A stretch of 6,739 nt of DNA from Planctomycetaceae bacterium (GTDB taxonomy: Bacteria; Planctomycetota; Planctomycetia; Pirellulales; Thermoguttaceae), in contig JAITQJ010000083.1 of the NCBI GenBank assembly GCA_031288955.1, positions 1 through 6,739 of the forward strand. The letters run 5' to 3'. Shown here one piece after another: positions 1 through 4,787 of the stretch (position 1 is its first letter; every line of letters begins with the position of its first letter). Under the pieces are notes generated by a model. The model had not been told where the DNA came from and did not search any database. It saw only the letters and a list, made by a program, of their open reading frames with translations. The position numbers were made by a program, and so were the translations under genes.

Positions 1-33
1 GGGAAAACGGATACCTGCCGCTTCATTATTCAT
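1..33 (-). CDS. possible 5' end of a gene downstream of tsaB (partial)
   Basis: On the minus strand an ATG at 33-31 lies 3 nt after the tsaB stop codon. It stays open to the window edge for 11 codons, reading MNNEAAGIRFP. A second ATG at 26-24, in another frame, also stays open (MKRQVSVF). Such tight spacing is typical of an operon, and tsaB is often followed by rimI or another t6A-linked gene. Eleven residues are too few to identify anything, so this is only a candidate start and no function is assigned. Confidence 0.25.
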   Translation of the reverse strand, partial: MNNEAAGIRFP

Positions 34-36
34 TGT

Positions 37-696
37 TCATTCTGCCGTTTTTCGCCGCTGCGGGGCGAGGCATTCTTCGGCGGCACTTAATCGGGAATAG
101 ACCGGCAAAAGCGTAAAAACATTATCGAATTGGCGGTGTTTTATCCGTTCCGCCGCCCATCTTCCCGCCGCCTCCGCCTTCGGAAACCAATACCGTTCGT
201 CCGCCAACACCGCATCCGGCGGCATCTGGGCAGCATAACGTTCCAATGCCGGTCCCGTAAAAACAAGATGGTCATACTTTTCACGCTGCTTCTGCCAATC
301 GGCAACGGACATTAACTGTGCCGGTTCGCCGTTGAGCGAAACAACCACTTCGCCCCGCTGTGCATCAACACCAATACTATGCACCGCAGATGTTTCCAAT
401 TTGACAGCATCAAACGTACTGACGGCAATAATTTCAGCACCGCAAGCGTATGCAAACACTTTCGCTGCCGTTACGCCGACGCGCAATCCAGTGAACGAAC
501 CGGGACCATTGACAACGGCAAGAACCGTAATGTCGTTCGGCAATGTACCGCTTTGAGTAAACAATTCCTCGATTGCCGGATGCAGCGTTTGCGAACTCCG
601 CTTGTCTTTCGGCAATTCAACCTGTGCCAAAACGTTGTTTCCGTCAAGCAATGCTGCACTGCCGAATCTTTCCGTCGTTTCAATCGCTAAAATCAT
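37..696 (-). CDS. tsaB: tRNA threonylcarbamoyladenosine (t6A37) biosynthesis protein TsaB
   Basis: TsaB is the cytoplasmic scaffold partner of TsaD. With TsaE they move threonylcarbamoyl from its AMP adduct, made by TsaC, onto A37 of ANN-decoding tRNAs. The 219-residue product has the usual family length. It begins MILAIETT (ASKHA-type phosphate-loop strand), has the family signature GPGSFTGLRVGVTAAK at residues 64-79, and ends with PVYSRLSAAEE (198-208), matching the conserved C-terminal element. The frame is open 40 codons further upstream, but those residues are unlike TsaB and would run through the end of the MNT gene, so ATG 696-694 was chosen. No Shine-Dalgarno sequence precedes it. The start lies 13 nt after the MNT stop, so tsaB is the third gene of the HEPN-MNT-tsaB operon. 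Its first five codons lie inside a 20-bp direct repeat whose other copy is upstream of the HEPN gene. Confidence 0.93.
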   Translation of the reverse strand: MILAIETTERFGSAALLDGNNVLAQVELPKDKRSSQTLHPAIEELFTQSGTLPNDITVLAVVNGPGSFTGLRVGVTAAKVFAYACGAEIIAVSTFDAVKLETSAVHSIGVDAQRGEVVVSLNGEPAQLMSVADWQKQREKYDHLVFTGPALERYAAQMPPDAVLADERYWFPKAEAAGRWAAERIKHRQFDNVFTLLPVYSRLSAAEECLAPQRRKTAE

Positions 697-701
697 TGTT
701 T
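682..701. repeat. 20-bp direct repeat, left copy (contains tsaB start)
   Basis: The plus-strand sequence aatcgctaaaatcattgttt is identical to 1444-1463. Read on the minus strand it is AAACA followed by the first five tsaB codons (ATG ATT TTA GCG ATT). The flanks differ on both sides (702 is t where 1464 is g; 681 is c where 1443 is a). The two copies enclose exactly the HEPN and MNT genes. By simple counting, a chance 20-mer repeat in a window of this size is expected about once in tens of thousands of windows. Confidence 0.95.
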
Positions 702-709
702 TGATTTGT

Positions 710-1030
710 TCAAACAGTTGCGGTATTTTTCTTGCCGGCGGCTTGTATGATTTCGCCGTTGTCGATATTCTTCTGAAAATGTTCCGGTACGGTATGATAA
801 TCCAACAGGTCAACACGAAACGGCAAATCGGATTCCATAAAAGCGTCTTTCATTTCTTCTAGCAATAGTCCCGGCAGTTTTTCACGACCGCAAACACACA
901 AATCGAGGTCGGAAAATTTCCACGCCTTTCCGTTACAGCGGGAACCGAATACCCGAACTTCGCTGTCCGGCACGAAGTCCGCTAAAATTTTTCTGGTCAT
1001 TTCCAAATGTTCGGGCGGGACATCAATCAT
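710..1030 (-). CDS. MNT-domain nucleotidyltransferase, HI0073/MntA-like partner of HEPN protein
   Basis: This is a minimal nucleotidyltransferase of 106 residues (DNA polymerase beta fold). Residues 29-43 read GSRCNGKAWKFSDLD, an exact GS-x10-D-x-D active site in which Asp41 and Asp43 would bind metal. A third acidic residue is likely Asp74 in FRVDLLD. The tail, with IDNGEIIQ at 89-96, is typical of the HI0073 group. In characterised HepT-MntA pairs the MNT enzyme neutralises the HEPN toxin by transferring AMP units to a tyrosine next to the HEPN active site. That role here is inferred from family and context. ATG 1030-1028 was chosen because it overlaps the HEPN stop by 8 nt (ATGATTGA), a typical coupled junction. 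The frame is open for 29 more codons upstream, but they lie inside the HEPN gene and do not look like an MNT N-terminus. The stop lies 13 nt before tsaB. Confidence 0.87.
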   Translation of the reverse strand: MIDVPPEHLEMTRKILADFVPDSEVRVFGSRCNGKAWKFSDLDLCVCGREKLPGLLLEEMKDAFMESDLPFRVDLLDYHTVPEHFQKNIDNGEIIQAAGKKNTATV

Positions 1031-1439
1031 TTCGGGCGGTGATATTCTGTAAAAAAGACTCTGCTTCGGGAACGAACCGAACGGCGGCTTCATATACTTC
1101 GGCGGCAATACCGGCACTGTAAATATGTGCCGTACTGTTTCGGGCTTTGTGAAACAAAAACCACAGGGAAACGTCTTCTATCAGTTTGTTTTCACCGGCA
1201 TAACGAAAAAGTTCTTTGCGGGTACACCTTGCGATTATTTCTTCGGAAACATTTTCTGCAAGCCAGCGTTTCATTGTTTTCCAACACATTTCATAAGCAA
1301 CTTCAAAGTTCTGAATGATACCGGAGCGGAACGTCTCTTGTTGCAGCGGCGAAAAATCCGCACCATTACGCAGATTGTCTTCGACCGATTCCCGCAATAC
1401 TTTTATCGACTGTGCAAGTGTTGTGAGGTCAAGTGTCAT
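1023..1439 (-). CDS. HEPN-domain protein, HI0074/HepT-like (putative RNase toxin)
   Basis: This is a 138-residue, predicted all-helical protein of the 'nucleotidyltransferase substrate binding' HI0074 type. NFEVAYEMCWKTMKRWL at 44-60 is the conserved helix of that family. KARNSTAHIY at 98-107 contains Arg100, His105 and Tyr107, an exact R-x4-H-x-Y motif. In HEPN RNases, R-x4-6-H is the catalytic pair, and in HepT the Tyr is the residue AMPylated by its MNT partner. The expected role is a ribonuclease toxin held in check by the overlapping downstream MNT gene. The target RNA cannot be read from the sequence. ATG 1439-1437 gives the usual family length and has no Shine-Dalgarno sequence. It is overlapped by a nine-codon leader frame derived from a copy of the tsaB start. 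A non-toxic MNT accessory role, as first proposed for HI0074/HI0073, remains possible. Confidence 0.87.
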   Translation of the reverse strand: MTLDLTTLAQSIKVLRESVEDNLRNGADFSPLQQETFRSGIIQNFEVAYEMCWKTMKRWLAENVSEEIIARCTRKELFRYAGENKLIEDVSLWFLFHKARNSTAHIYSAGIAAEVYEAAVRFVPEAESFLQNITARND

Positions 1440-1458
1440 CGTAAATCGCTAAAATCAT
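1429..1458 (-). other. nine-codon leader frame, remnant of duplicated tsaB start
   Basis: On the minus strand, ATG at 1458-1456 opens a frame reading MILAIYDDT and then TGA at 1431-1429. The first five codons are identical to tsaB codons 1-5 because they lie in the right copy of the 20-bp repeat. The frame ends 11 nt inside the HEPN gene, so its stop overlaps the HEPN start codon region, an arrangement that allows translational coupling. Whether it is translated is unknown. The overlap suggests the HEPN gene uses the initiation context that once served tsaB. Confidence 0.55.
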
Positions 1459-1463
1459 TGTTT
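1444..1463. repeat. 20-bp direct repeat, right copy (upstream of HEPN gene)
   Basis: This copy is identical to 682-701. It ends 4 bp before the HEPN start codon, counting on the minus strand. The 742 bp between the two copies (702-1443) hold only the HEPN and MNT genes, so the pair of repeats marks out a compact cassette. No transposase, integrase or terminal inverted repeat is visible in the cassette or next to it. Confidence 0.95.
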
Positions 1464-1486
1464 GAAAAACTCACTTCCCCGCCGTC

Positions 1487-1515
1487 ATTGTATCGTTTTA
1501 CAAACATAACGGCAA
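1487..1515 (-). promoter_or_regulatory. sigma70-like promoter for the HEPN-MNT-tsaB operon
   Basis: On the minus strand, TTGCCG (1515-1510) is followed after exactly 17 nt by TACAAT (1492-1487). That is 4/6 and 5/6 matches to the -35 and -10 consensus. Transcription would begin near 1480, about 40 nt before the HEPN start and about 20 nt before the leader ATG. It is the best-spaced pair seen upstream of this operon. Planctomycete promoters are poorly defined, so confidence is moderate. Confidence 0.42.
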
Positions 1516-1535
1516 GAATTACGCCGCCGGACTTG

Positions 1536-1549
1536 TTCCGTATGCGGAA
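1536..1549. repeat. small inverted repeat upstream of the operon promoter
   Basis: TTCCG-tatg-CGGAA is a perfect 5-bp inverted repeat with a 4-bp centre, about 20 bp upstream of the -35 box of the leftward promoter. It could be an operator half-site pair or simply chance, since repeats this short are common. Confidence 0.25.
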
Positions 1550-1551
1550 TG

Positions 1552-1570
1552 TTGTTTCGATTTGTTCAAA
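1552..1570. repeat. 19-bp imperfect copy of the sequence just upstream of the tsaB start
   Basis: Read on the minus strand, 1570-1552 is TTTGAACAAATCGAAACAA. The sequence just upstream of the tsaB ATG (714-696) is TTTGAACAAATCAAAACAA, with a single difference in 19. Both end in AAACAA, the same hexamer that begins the 20-bp direct repeat. The tsaB-proximal sequence can therefore be read as this element joined to the 20-bp repeat at the shared hexamer, with the 88 bp between them (1464-1551) missing. Confidence 0.6.
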
Positions 1571-1600
1571 TTCTGTAAAACATTTTGTTGTTTTTCACCG

Positions 1601-1635
1601 CGAAAAAGACGAAAGGCACGAAAACAGGGCGAAAA
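1601..1635. repeat. degenerate CGAAA array
   Basis: CGAAA recurs at 1601, 1610, 1619 and 1630, giving spacings of 9, 9 and 11 bp, inside a purine-rich stretch after tttttcaccg. No reading frame of interest crosses it. It resembles dispersed intergenic repeat fragments of the 'cacgaaaggcacgaaa' kind known from many bacterial genomes, but this single window cannot show dispersal. It lies between the two divergent promoters at 1487-1515 and 1642-1670. Confidence 0.35.
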
Positions 1636-1641
1636 CACCCC

Positions 1642-1670
1642 TTTACCGGATTCGGAAAAATTGATACAAT
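1642..1670 (+). promoter_or_regulatory. sigma70-like promoter for the WD40 gene
   Basis: TTTACC (1642-1647) and TACAAT (1665-1670) are 17 nt apart and match the consensus 4/6 and 5/6. The start of transcription would fall near 1677, at the edge of the GGTAATTAT tandem repeat, giving a leader of about 34 nt. The ten bases ttgatacaat here are repeated exactly upstream of glgC (4698-4707), which supports TACAAT as a real -10 element in this genome. Confidence 0.4.
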
Positions 1671-1677
1671 GCAAAAC

Positions 1678-1695
1678 GGTAATTATGGTAATTAT
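1678..1695. repeat. tandem 9-mer GGTAATTAT x2
   Basis: GGTAATTAT occurs twice head to tail (1678-1686 and 1687-1695), directly after the predicted -10 box and 15 bp before the WD40 start codon. Its position would suit an operator or a feature of the mRNA leader. It contains the AT-rich palindrome AATT in each unit, but no known binding site is recognised. Confidence 0.6.
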
Positions 1696-1710
1696 TTAGC
1701 GGCGGAATGA

Positions 1711-2682
1711 ATGAAAAAAGTCGTTGTCTTCGTCCTTTTTTGCGGATTATTTGTCAATACGGTCTGTGCGCAGACGGTTGAGTCCCCTGAAACCGTTCGG
1801 CTCTACGGCAATCTGCCGGCAGGCGAACGCATACCGGTTATAACCTGTCTCGACTTCGATTATGCCGGTCAAATCCTCGCTCTCGGCGGTGATGACCACA
1901 AAATCCGGCTCTGGGATGTCAAAGAGAAAAAATTTACCGCCGAATGGGAAAAACACAACGATTGGATACGTTCGATGGCGTTCAGTGCCGATAAACAAAT
2001 TCTGGCAACTGTTTCACAGGACGGACAAATCAGTCTTTGGAACGTGCCGGACGGTAAACTGCTGAAAACGTTGAATGAACCCGTACGGGGAACGCAGCAC
2101 ATTCAGTTTCAGCCGGGCAAATCAGTCTTTGCGGTTTGCGGTTTTGACCAGGATGTCCGGCTTTACGATGCGGGAACAGGGCAGAAAACGGCAGCACTTC
2201 CGGCACACGCCGCAAATAATGAGGCACTCGCTTTTTCGCCGGACGGTTCGTTGTTAGCAACTGCCGGACGGACGGGGATTGTACGGCTTTGGCAGACTTC
2301 CGATAACAAACATTTGACGGATATTGCCGGCGACGGGCGGCGTGTCCGGGCATTGGCTTTCAGTCCCGACGGTTCACAACTGGCGGTCGGCAGCGATGGA
2401 CCGTTCATTATTCTTTGGGACCCCAAGACGGGCAAGATGATAAAACCGTTCACAGAGAGACCGGGCAAAACATTTTCGCTGGTCTTCTGCGGCGGCGGTA
2501 TATTGGCATCAGGAGAGAGCGACAATATGATACGTCTTTGGGATATTGCGGCGGGCAAACAGAAAACGGTGTTATCAGGACACACAGGAACAATTTCGGC
2601 GATGATATACGAACCGGCATCGCAAACCCTGATTTCCGGCAGTTTCGACACCTCCGTACGGTTCTGGAAAATTAAGGATTAA
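1711..2682 (+). CDS. secreted WD40-repeat beta-propeller protein
   Basis: The product has 323 residues. The N-terminus MKKVVVFVLFCGLFVNTVCA is a clear signal peptide, with likely cleavage at VCA|Q (20/21). It is not a lipoprotein, because the residues before Cys19 do not form a lipobox. Seven WD repeats follow, ending at IRLWDV (65-70), ISLWNV (107-112), VRLYDA (149-154), VRLWQT (191-196), IILWDP (233-238), IRLWDI (274-279) and VRFWKI (316-321). This is exactly one seven-bladed propeller with almost no extra sequence. Such proteins are protein-interaction platforms without enzymatic activity, and here the propeller would act outside the cytoplasm. The partner is unknown. The start is ATG 1711, with GGCGGA 5-10 nt upstream as a weak ribosome site. 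The gene runs convergently into the S41 protease gene, 2 bp from its stop. Confidence 0.88.
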   Translation: MKKVVVFVLFCGLFVNTVCAQTVESPETVRLYGNLPAGERIPVITCLDFDYAGQILALGGDDHKIRLWDVKEKKFTAEWEKHNDWIRSMAFSADKQILATVSQDGQISLWNVPDGKLLKTLNEPVRGTQHIQFQPGKSVFAVCGFDQDVRLYDAGTGQKTAALPAHAANNEALAFSPDGSLLATAGRTGIVRLWQTSDNKHLTDIAGDGRRVRALAFSPDGSQLAVGSDGPFIILWDPKTGKMIKPFTERPGKTFSLVFCGGGILASGESDNMIRLWDIAAGKQKTVLSGHTGTISAMIYEPASQTLISGSFDTSVRFWKIKD

Positions 2683-2696
2683 ACTTAATTTTCCAG
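2664..2696. terminator. bidirectional stem-loop covering both convergent gene ends
   Basis: CTGGAAAATTAAG (2664-2676) and CTTAATTTTCCAG (2684-2696) form a perfect 13-bp inverted repeat with a 7-nt loop, gattaaa. The loop and inner stem contain the stop codons of both genes: TAA 2680-2682 for WD40 (plus) and TAA 2687-2685 for the protease (minus). The same 13 bases thus encode the WD40 C-terminus (WKIK) and, on the other strand in another frame, the protease C-terminus (LEN-stop). The stem is AT-rich and has no long U-tract, so it may be a weak terminator, a 3'-end stabiliser, or both. Confidence 0.6.
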
Positions 2697-4466
2697 TGCT
2701 TTCACCGCTTCTTTGATGAACGGGTCGTCCAAGCGGCTGGTCATCAATCGCGGGATTTGTCCGTTTATCGGCTTTGCCGCTGTTATCCGCTGCTTGCCGT
2801 CCTGTTCCGGTTTGTTATCCTGAACCGCAACGTCCGGCGTGACTCCAACGCCGCTGTATGCCCAACCCTTCGGCGAGTAAAACTTTTCCACCGTCAACTT
2901 TAAGCCGCTCCGTCCGCCGTCATACATTCCTGAACGCAGCGGCAATATCTTCTGTACCGTGCCTTTGCCGTATGTCCGTCTGCCGACCAGCGTTGCCCGG
3001 CGATGGTCCCGCAATGCACCGGCAACAATTTCCGCCGCACTTGCGCTGTCTTCATCTATCAGCACAGCCAGCGGCATCCGCCACGTGTTCTCCGCTGTTG
3101 CTAAAAACGGCGCATCCAGCGAATTGTCTCTGCCCTGTGTGCGGACTATTGCCCCGCTGTCAATAAACATATTTGCAACTTCGATGCCGACCTGAAACAG
3201 ACCGCCGGGGTTGCCCCGCATATCTAAAACCAAACTCTGCATTCCCTGCCGGTGCAGGCTTATCATTGCCTTGTTCAACTCCGCCGCCGTTTTCGTTTGA
3301 AAACTCGTCAAGCGGACGTAACCGACCTTGTCCGTCAGCATCGTTCCCTCTTCGACGCTCGGTACATCAATTTGCCGGCGGACAATGTTAAAGCGCAACT
3401 CATTTTTGACCGTCTTCACACTGCTTTGATAATCGCTGCTGAATTCCGGTCGGCTGATAACAAGCCGCGCCGCTGTTCCTTCGGGACCTTGCAGCAAGTC
3501 GGCGGCAGAATCGGTATCACGTCCCTGTGTTGAAATACCGTCAACGGACAATATCCGGTCGCCTTCTTTCAAACCGTTTTCTTCGGCGGGACTGCCCGGT
3601 ATCACACGGACAATAAGCAGCGACGTGTTATCACTCCGCAGTTCTACGCCCAAACCGACAAGGTTGCCGGAAATCATTGAGTATTGGTCGCTTAACTGAC
3701 GAGGCGTTAAATAAGTCGAGTACACGTCCAGCGAATTGATAACGCCGCACGTGAACTCCATAATAACCGTAACAGGATTGAGTCCGATTTGCGTTTTCGC
3801 TTTTTCGGCAATATGAAACAATCCGTTTTTCAAATCCTCACGGTTGCGTATGTCCCAGCGGTCAACCATTGTCTGAACCTCTTGCAGAAGTTCAGCGACC
3901 CGCTGCGGCGAAATTTTTAATCCGGTTTTGTTACAAAAATTAGAATCGCCGAGAGCAATTTGTAAGTTTGTGATTCCGCTGCGGAACAGATTGTCCCAAT
4001 TCGGTGTATCGGCATATTCGGCTTCAACGCAGTTCATTACTTCGTTGAAGAAACTGACGGTCGCATCAAGTTTATTGTGCGTTACCAGATTGATATAACT
4101 TGCGTCGTGCAGGCGGCGGTTGACATCATAATGAAACCGGGCAATGCGGTAACGGTCCATCAGGGCGGCATCGTAACTGTGGAGCCGCATCGCTGTCTCG
4201 TAATGCGTCATTGCATCCGCCCAGCGGAATTGGGCTTCGTACGTTTGGGCATCCCGAATAACACGGGCTATTTCCTCCTTGTCTGCCGGCGGTAAAGTCT
4301 GTCCTTGTTGCAGCGGCAGAAATTGCGGACGGGGTGTCAGCGTTAAAGTCTGCGCCGCTGTGTGATTGAGGCTTCCTGCAATAAACACGAAGACGAACAG
4401 GACAAAACAGAAAGCGTTCAGCCCGTGATGACATTCCCGCAAATTGTATCGTTGTATCGTTGTCAT
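2685..4466 (-). CDS. secreted S41-family C-terminal processing (tail-specific) protease with PDZ domain
   Basis: This is a 593-residue serine protease using a Ser-Lys dyad, of the CtpA/Prc type, which cuts proteins at or near the C-terminus in the cell envelope. A signal peptide has its hydrophobic core at residues 19-31, with likely cleavage around 38-39 (TAA|Q). Residues 60-250 form a helical N-terminal region, with a TPR-like stretch near 75-115. A PDZ domain follows at about 262-345 (GLGVELR 271-277, GSPAEENGLKEGDRI 291-305). The S41 core has LDMRGNPGG (414-422), the nucleophile in DEDSASAAE (471-479) and the lysine in GKGTVQ (500-505). Ser476 and Lys501 are 25 residues apart, as in E. 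coli Prc and plant CtpA. The start ATG 4466-4464 gives a complete signal peptide, with no Shine-Dalgarno sequence visible. It converges with the WD40 gene and diverges from glgC. Confidence 0.92.
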   Translation of the reverse strand: MTTIQRYNLRECHHGLNAFCFVLFVFVFIAGSLNHTAAQTLTLTPRPQFLPLQQGQTLPPADKEEIARVIRDAQTYEAQFRWADAMTHYETAMRLHSYDAALMDRYRIARFHYDVNRRLHDASYINLVTHNKLDATVSFFNEVMNCVEAEYADTPNWDNLFRSGITNLQIALGDSNFCNKTGLKISPQRVAELLQEVQTMVDRWDIRNREDLKNGLFHIAEKAKTQIGLNPVTVIMEFTCGVINSLDVYSTYLTPRQLSDQYSMISGNLVGLGVELRSDNTSLLIVRVIPGSPAEENGLKEGDRILSVDGISTQGRDTDSAADLLQGPEGTAARLVISRPEFSSDYQSSVKTVKNELRFNIVRRQIDVPSVEEGTMLTDKVGYVRLTSFQTKTAAELNKAMISLHRQGMQSLVLDMRGNPGGLFQVGIEVANMFIDSGAIVRTQGRDNSLDAPFLATAENTWRMPLAVLIDEDSASAAEIVAGALRDHRRATLVGRRTYGKGTVQKILPLRSGMYDGGRSGLKLTVEKFYSPKGWAYSGVGVTPDVAVQDNKPEQDGKQRITAAKPINGQIPRLMTSRLDDPFIKEAVKALEN

Positions 4467-4514
4467 TGTTAAACGTGTCTTTCAGGTAAAAAACCGCACG
4501 GCTGCCTGCCAACA

Positions 4515-4557
4515 GGGGGGGAAGGGGAACAGGTCAACCGTGCCTCGGGGAAAAGGG
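4515..4557 (+). other. G-tract cluster, possible G-quadruplex
   Basis: Four G-runs of 7, 4, 4 and 3 bases lie in 43 bp on the plus strand, separated by 2, 19 and 4 nt. The G7 run could itself supply two tracts, so a three-layer quadruplex is possible, but the long middle loop makes it weak. On the minus strand this is C-rich DNA 49-91 bp upstream of the protease start. Confidence 0.3.
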
Positions 4558-4626
4558 TCCAATTTTGTATGTGTTTTTTGCCCCTTTCGGGAACGCAGTA
4601 GCATACACCATAGACGGTGAAAAGCA

Positions 4627-4649
4627 AATTTTTTGTGGGAATTTTTTGT
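4627..4649. repeat. AATTTTTTGT repeated at 13-bp spacing
   Basis: AATTTTTTGT occurs at 4627-4636 and again at 4640-4649, 13 bp apart, 22 bp upstream of the TATAAT box at 4671. Phased T-tracts bend DNA and can act as UP-like elements, so a role in glgC transcription is plausible but unproven. Confidence 0.5.
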
Positions 4650-4670
4650 CCTCATAACCGTCTTGTACGA

Positions 4671-4676
4671 TATAAT
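4671..4676 (+). promoter_or_regulatory. perfect -10 hexamer TATAAT upstream of glgC
   Basis: TATAAT matches the sigma70 -10 consensus fully. The only -35-like hexamer is TTGTCC (4646-4651), at a long spacing of 19 nt and partly inside the T-tract repeat. Transcription from here would give a leader of about 105 nt. Confidence 0.3.
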
Positions 4677-4719
4677 ACTCTCCCCGCCGCCGAAAGTTTG
4701 ATACAATCCATAAAAACAT

Positions 4720-4748
4720 TTGACAATCGTCCGGGAACAAAGGACAAT
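4720..4748 (+). promoter_or_regulatory. candidate glgC promoter
   Basis: A perfect -35 hexamer TTGACA (4720-4725) is followed after 17 nt by GACAAT (4743-4748), a 4/6 match to the -10 consensus. The transcript would start near 4755 and have a leader of about 33 nt. It competes with the TATAAT box at 4671 and the TACAAT at 4702-4707 as the real start. Confidence 0.35.
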
Positions 4749-4787
4749 GGTATGGGTTGCGGCGAAAAAACGTTCTATACCAATTTT

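Larger units (their letters stand above)
4467..4787. other. divergent intergenic region between protease and glgC
   Basis: No credible gene was seen in these 321 bp. The part near the protease is G-rich on the plus strand, with G-runs at 4515-4521, 4524-4527, 4547-4550 and 4555-4557. The part near glgC is AT-rich and holds two T-tract repeats, a perfect TATAAT at 4671-4676, the block ttgatacaat at 4698-4707, and TTGACA at 4720-4725. Promoters for both genes must lie here. No convincing leftward -35/-10 pair was found for the protease. Confidence 0.6.

Noticed and set aside
697..816. In-frame 40-codon extension of tsaB
   Set aside because: It overlaps the end of the MNT gene and is unlike TsaB, whose N-terminus is MILAIET.
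1031..1117. In-frame 29-codon extension of the MNT gene
   Set aside because: It lies within the HEPN gene. The ATGATTGA overlap start gives a normal MNT length.
702..1443. Insertion sequence or transposon carrying HEPN-MNT
   Set aside because: There is no transposase or recombinase gene and no terminal inverted repeats. Only the flanking direct repeats support mobility, so it is reported as a finding rather than a mobile element.
1125..1664. 179-codon plus-strand frame opposite the HEPN gene
   Set aside because: It is antisense to a clearly recognised HEPN gene and its Cys/Phe-rich translation has no family features.
1601..1695. CRISPR-like array
   Set aside because: The repeated units are 5-9 bp and adjacent or irregularly spaced, with no spacer structure and no cas genes.
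1765..1773. Lipoprotein signal in the WD40 protein around Cys19
   Set aside because: The residues before the Cys (NTV) do not fit a lipobox. Signal peptidase I cleavage at VCA|Q is the better reading.
4617..4787. In-frame 57-codon upstream extension of glgC
   Set aside because: The extension has no GlgC-like sequence and runs through promoter-like boxes; the family N-terminus begins at 4788.
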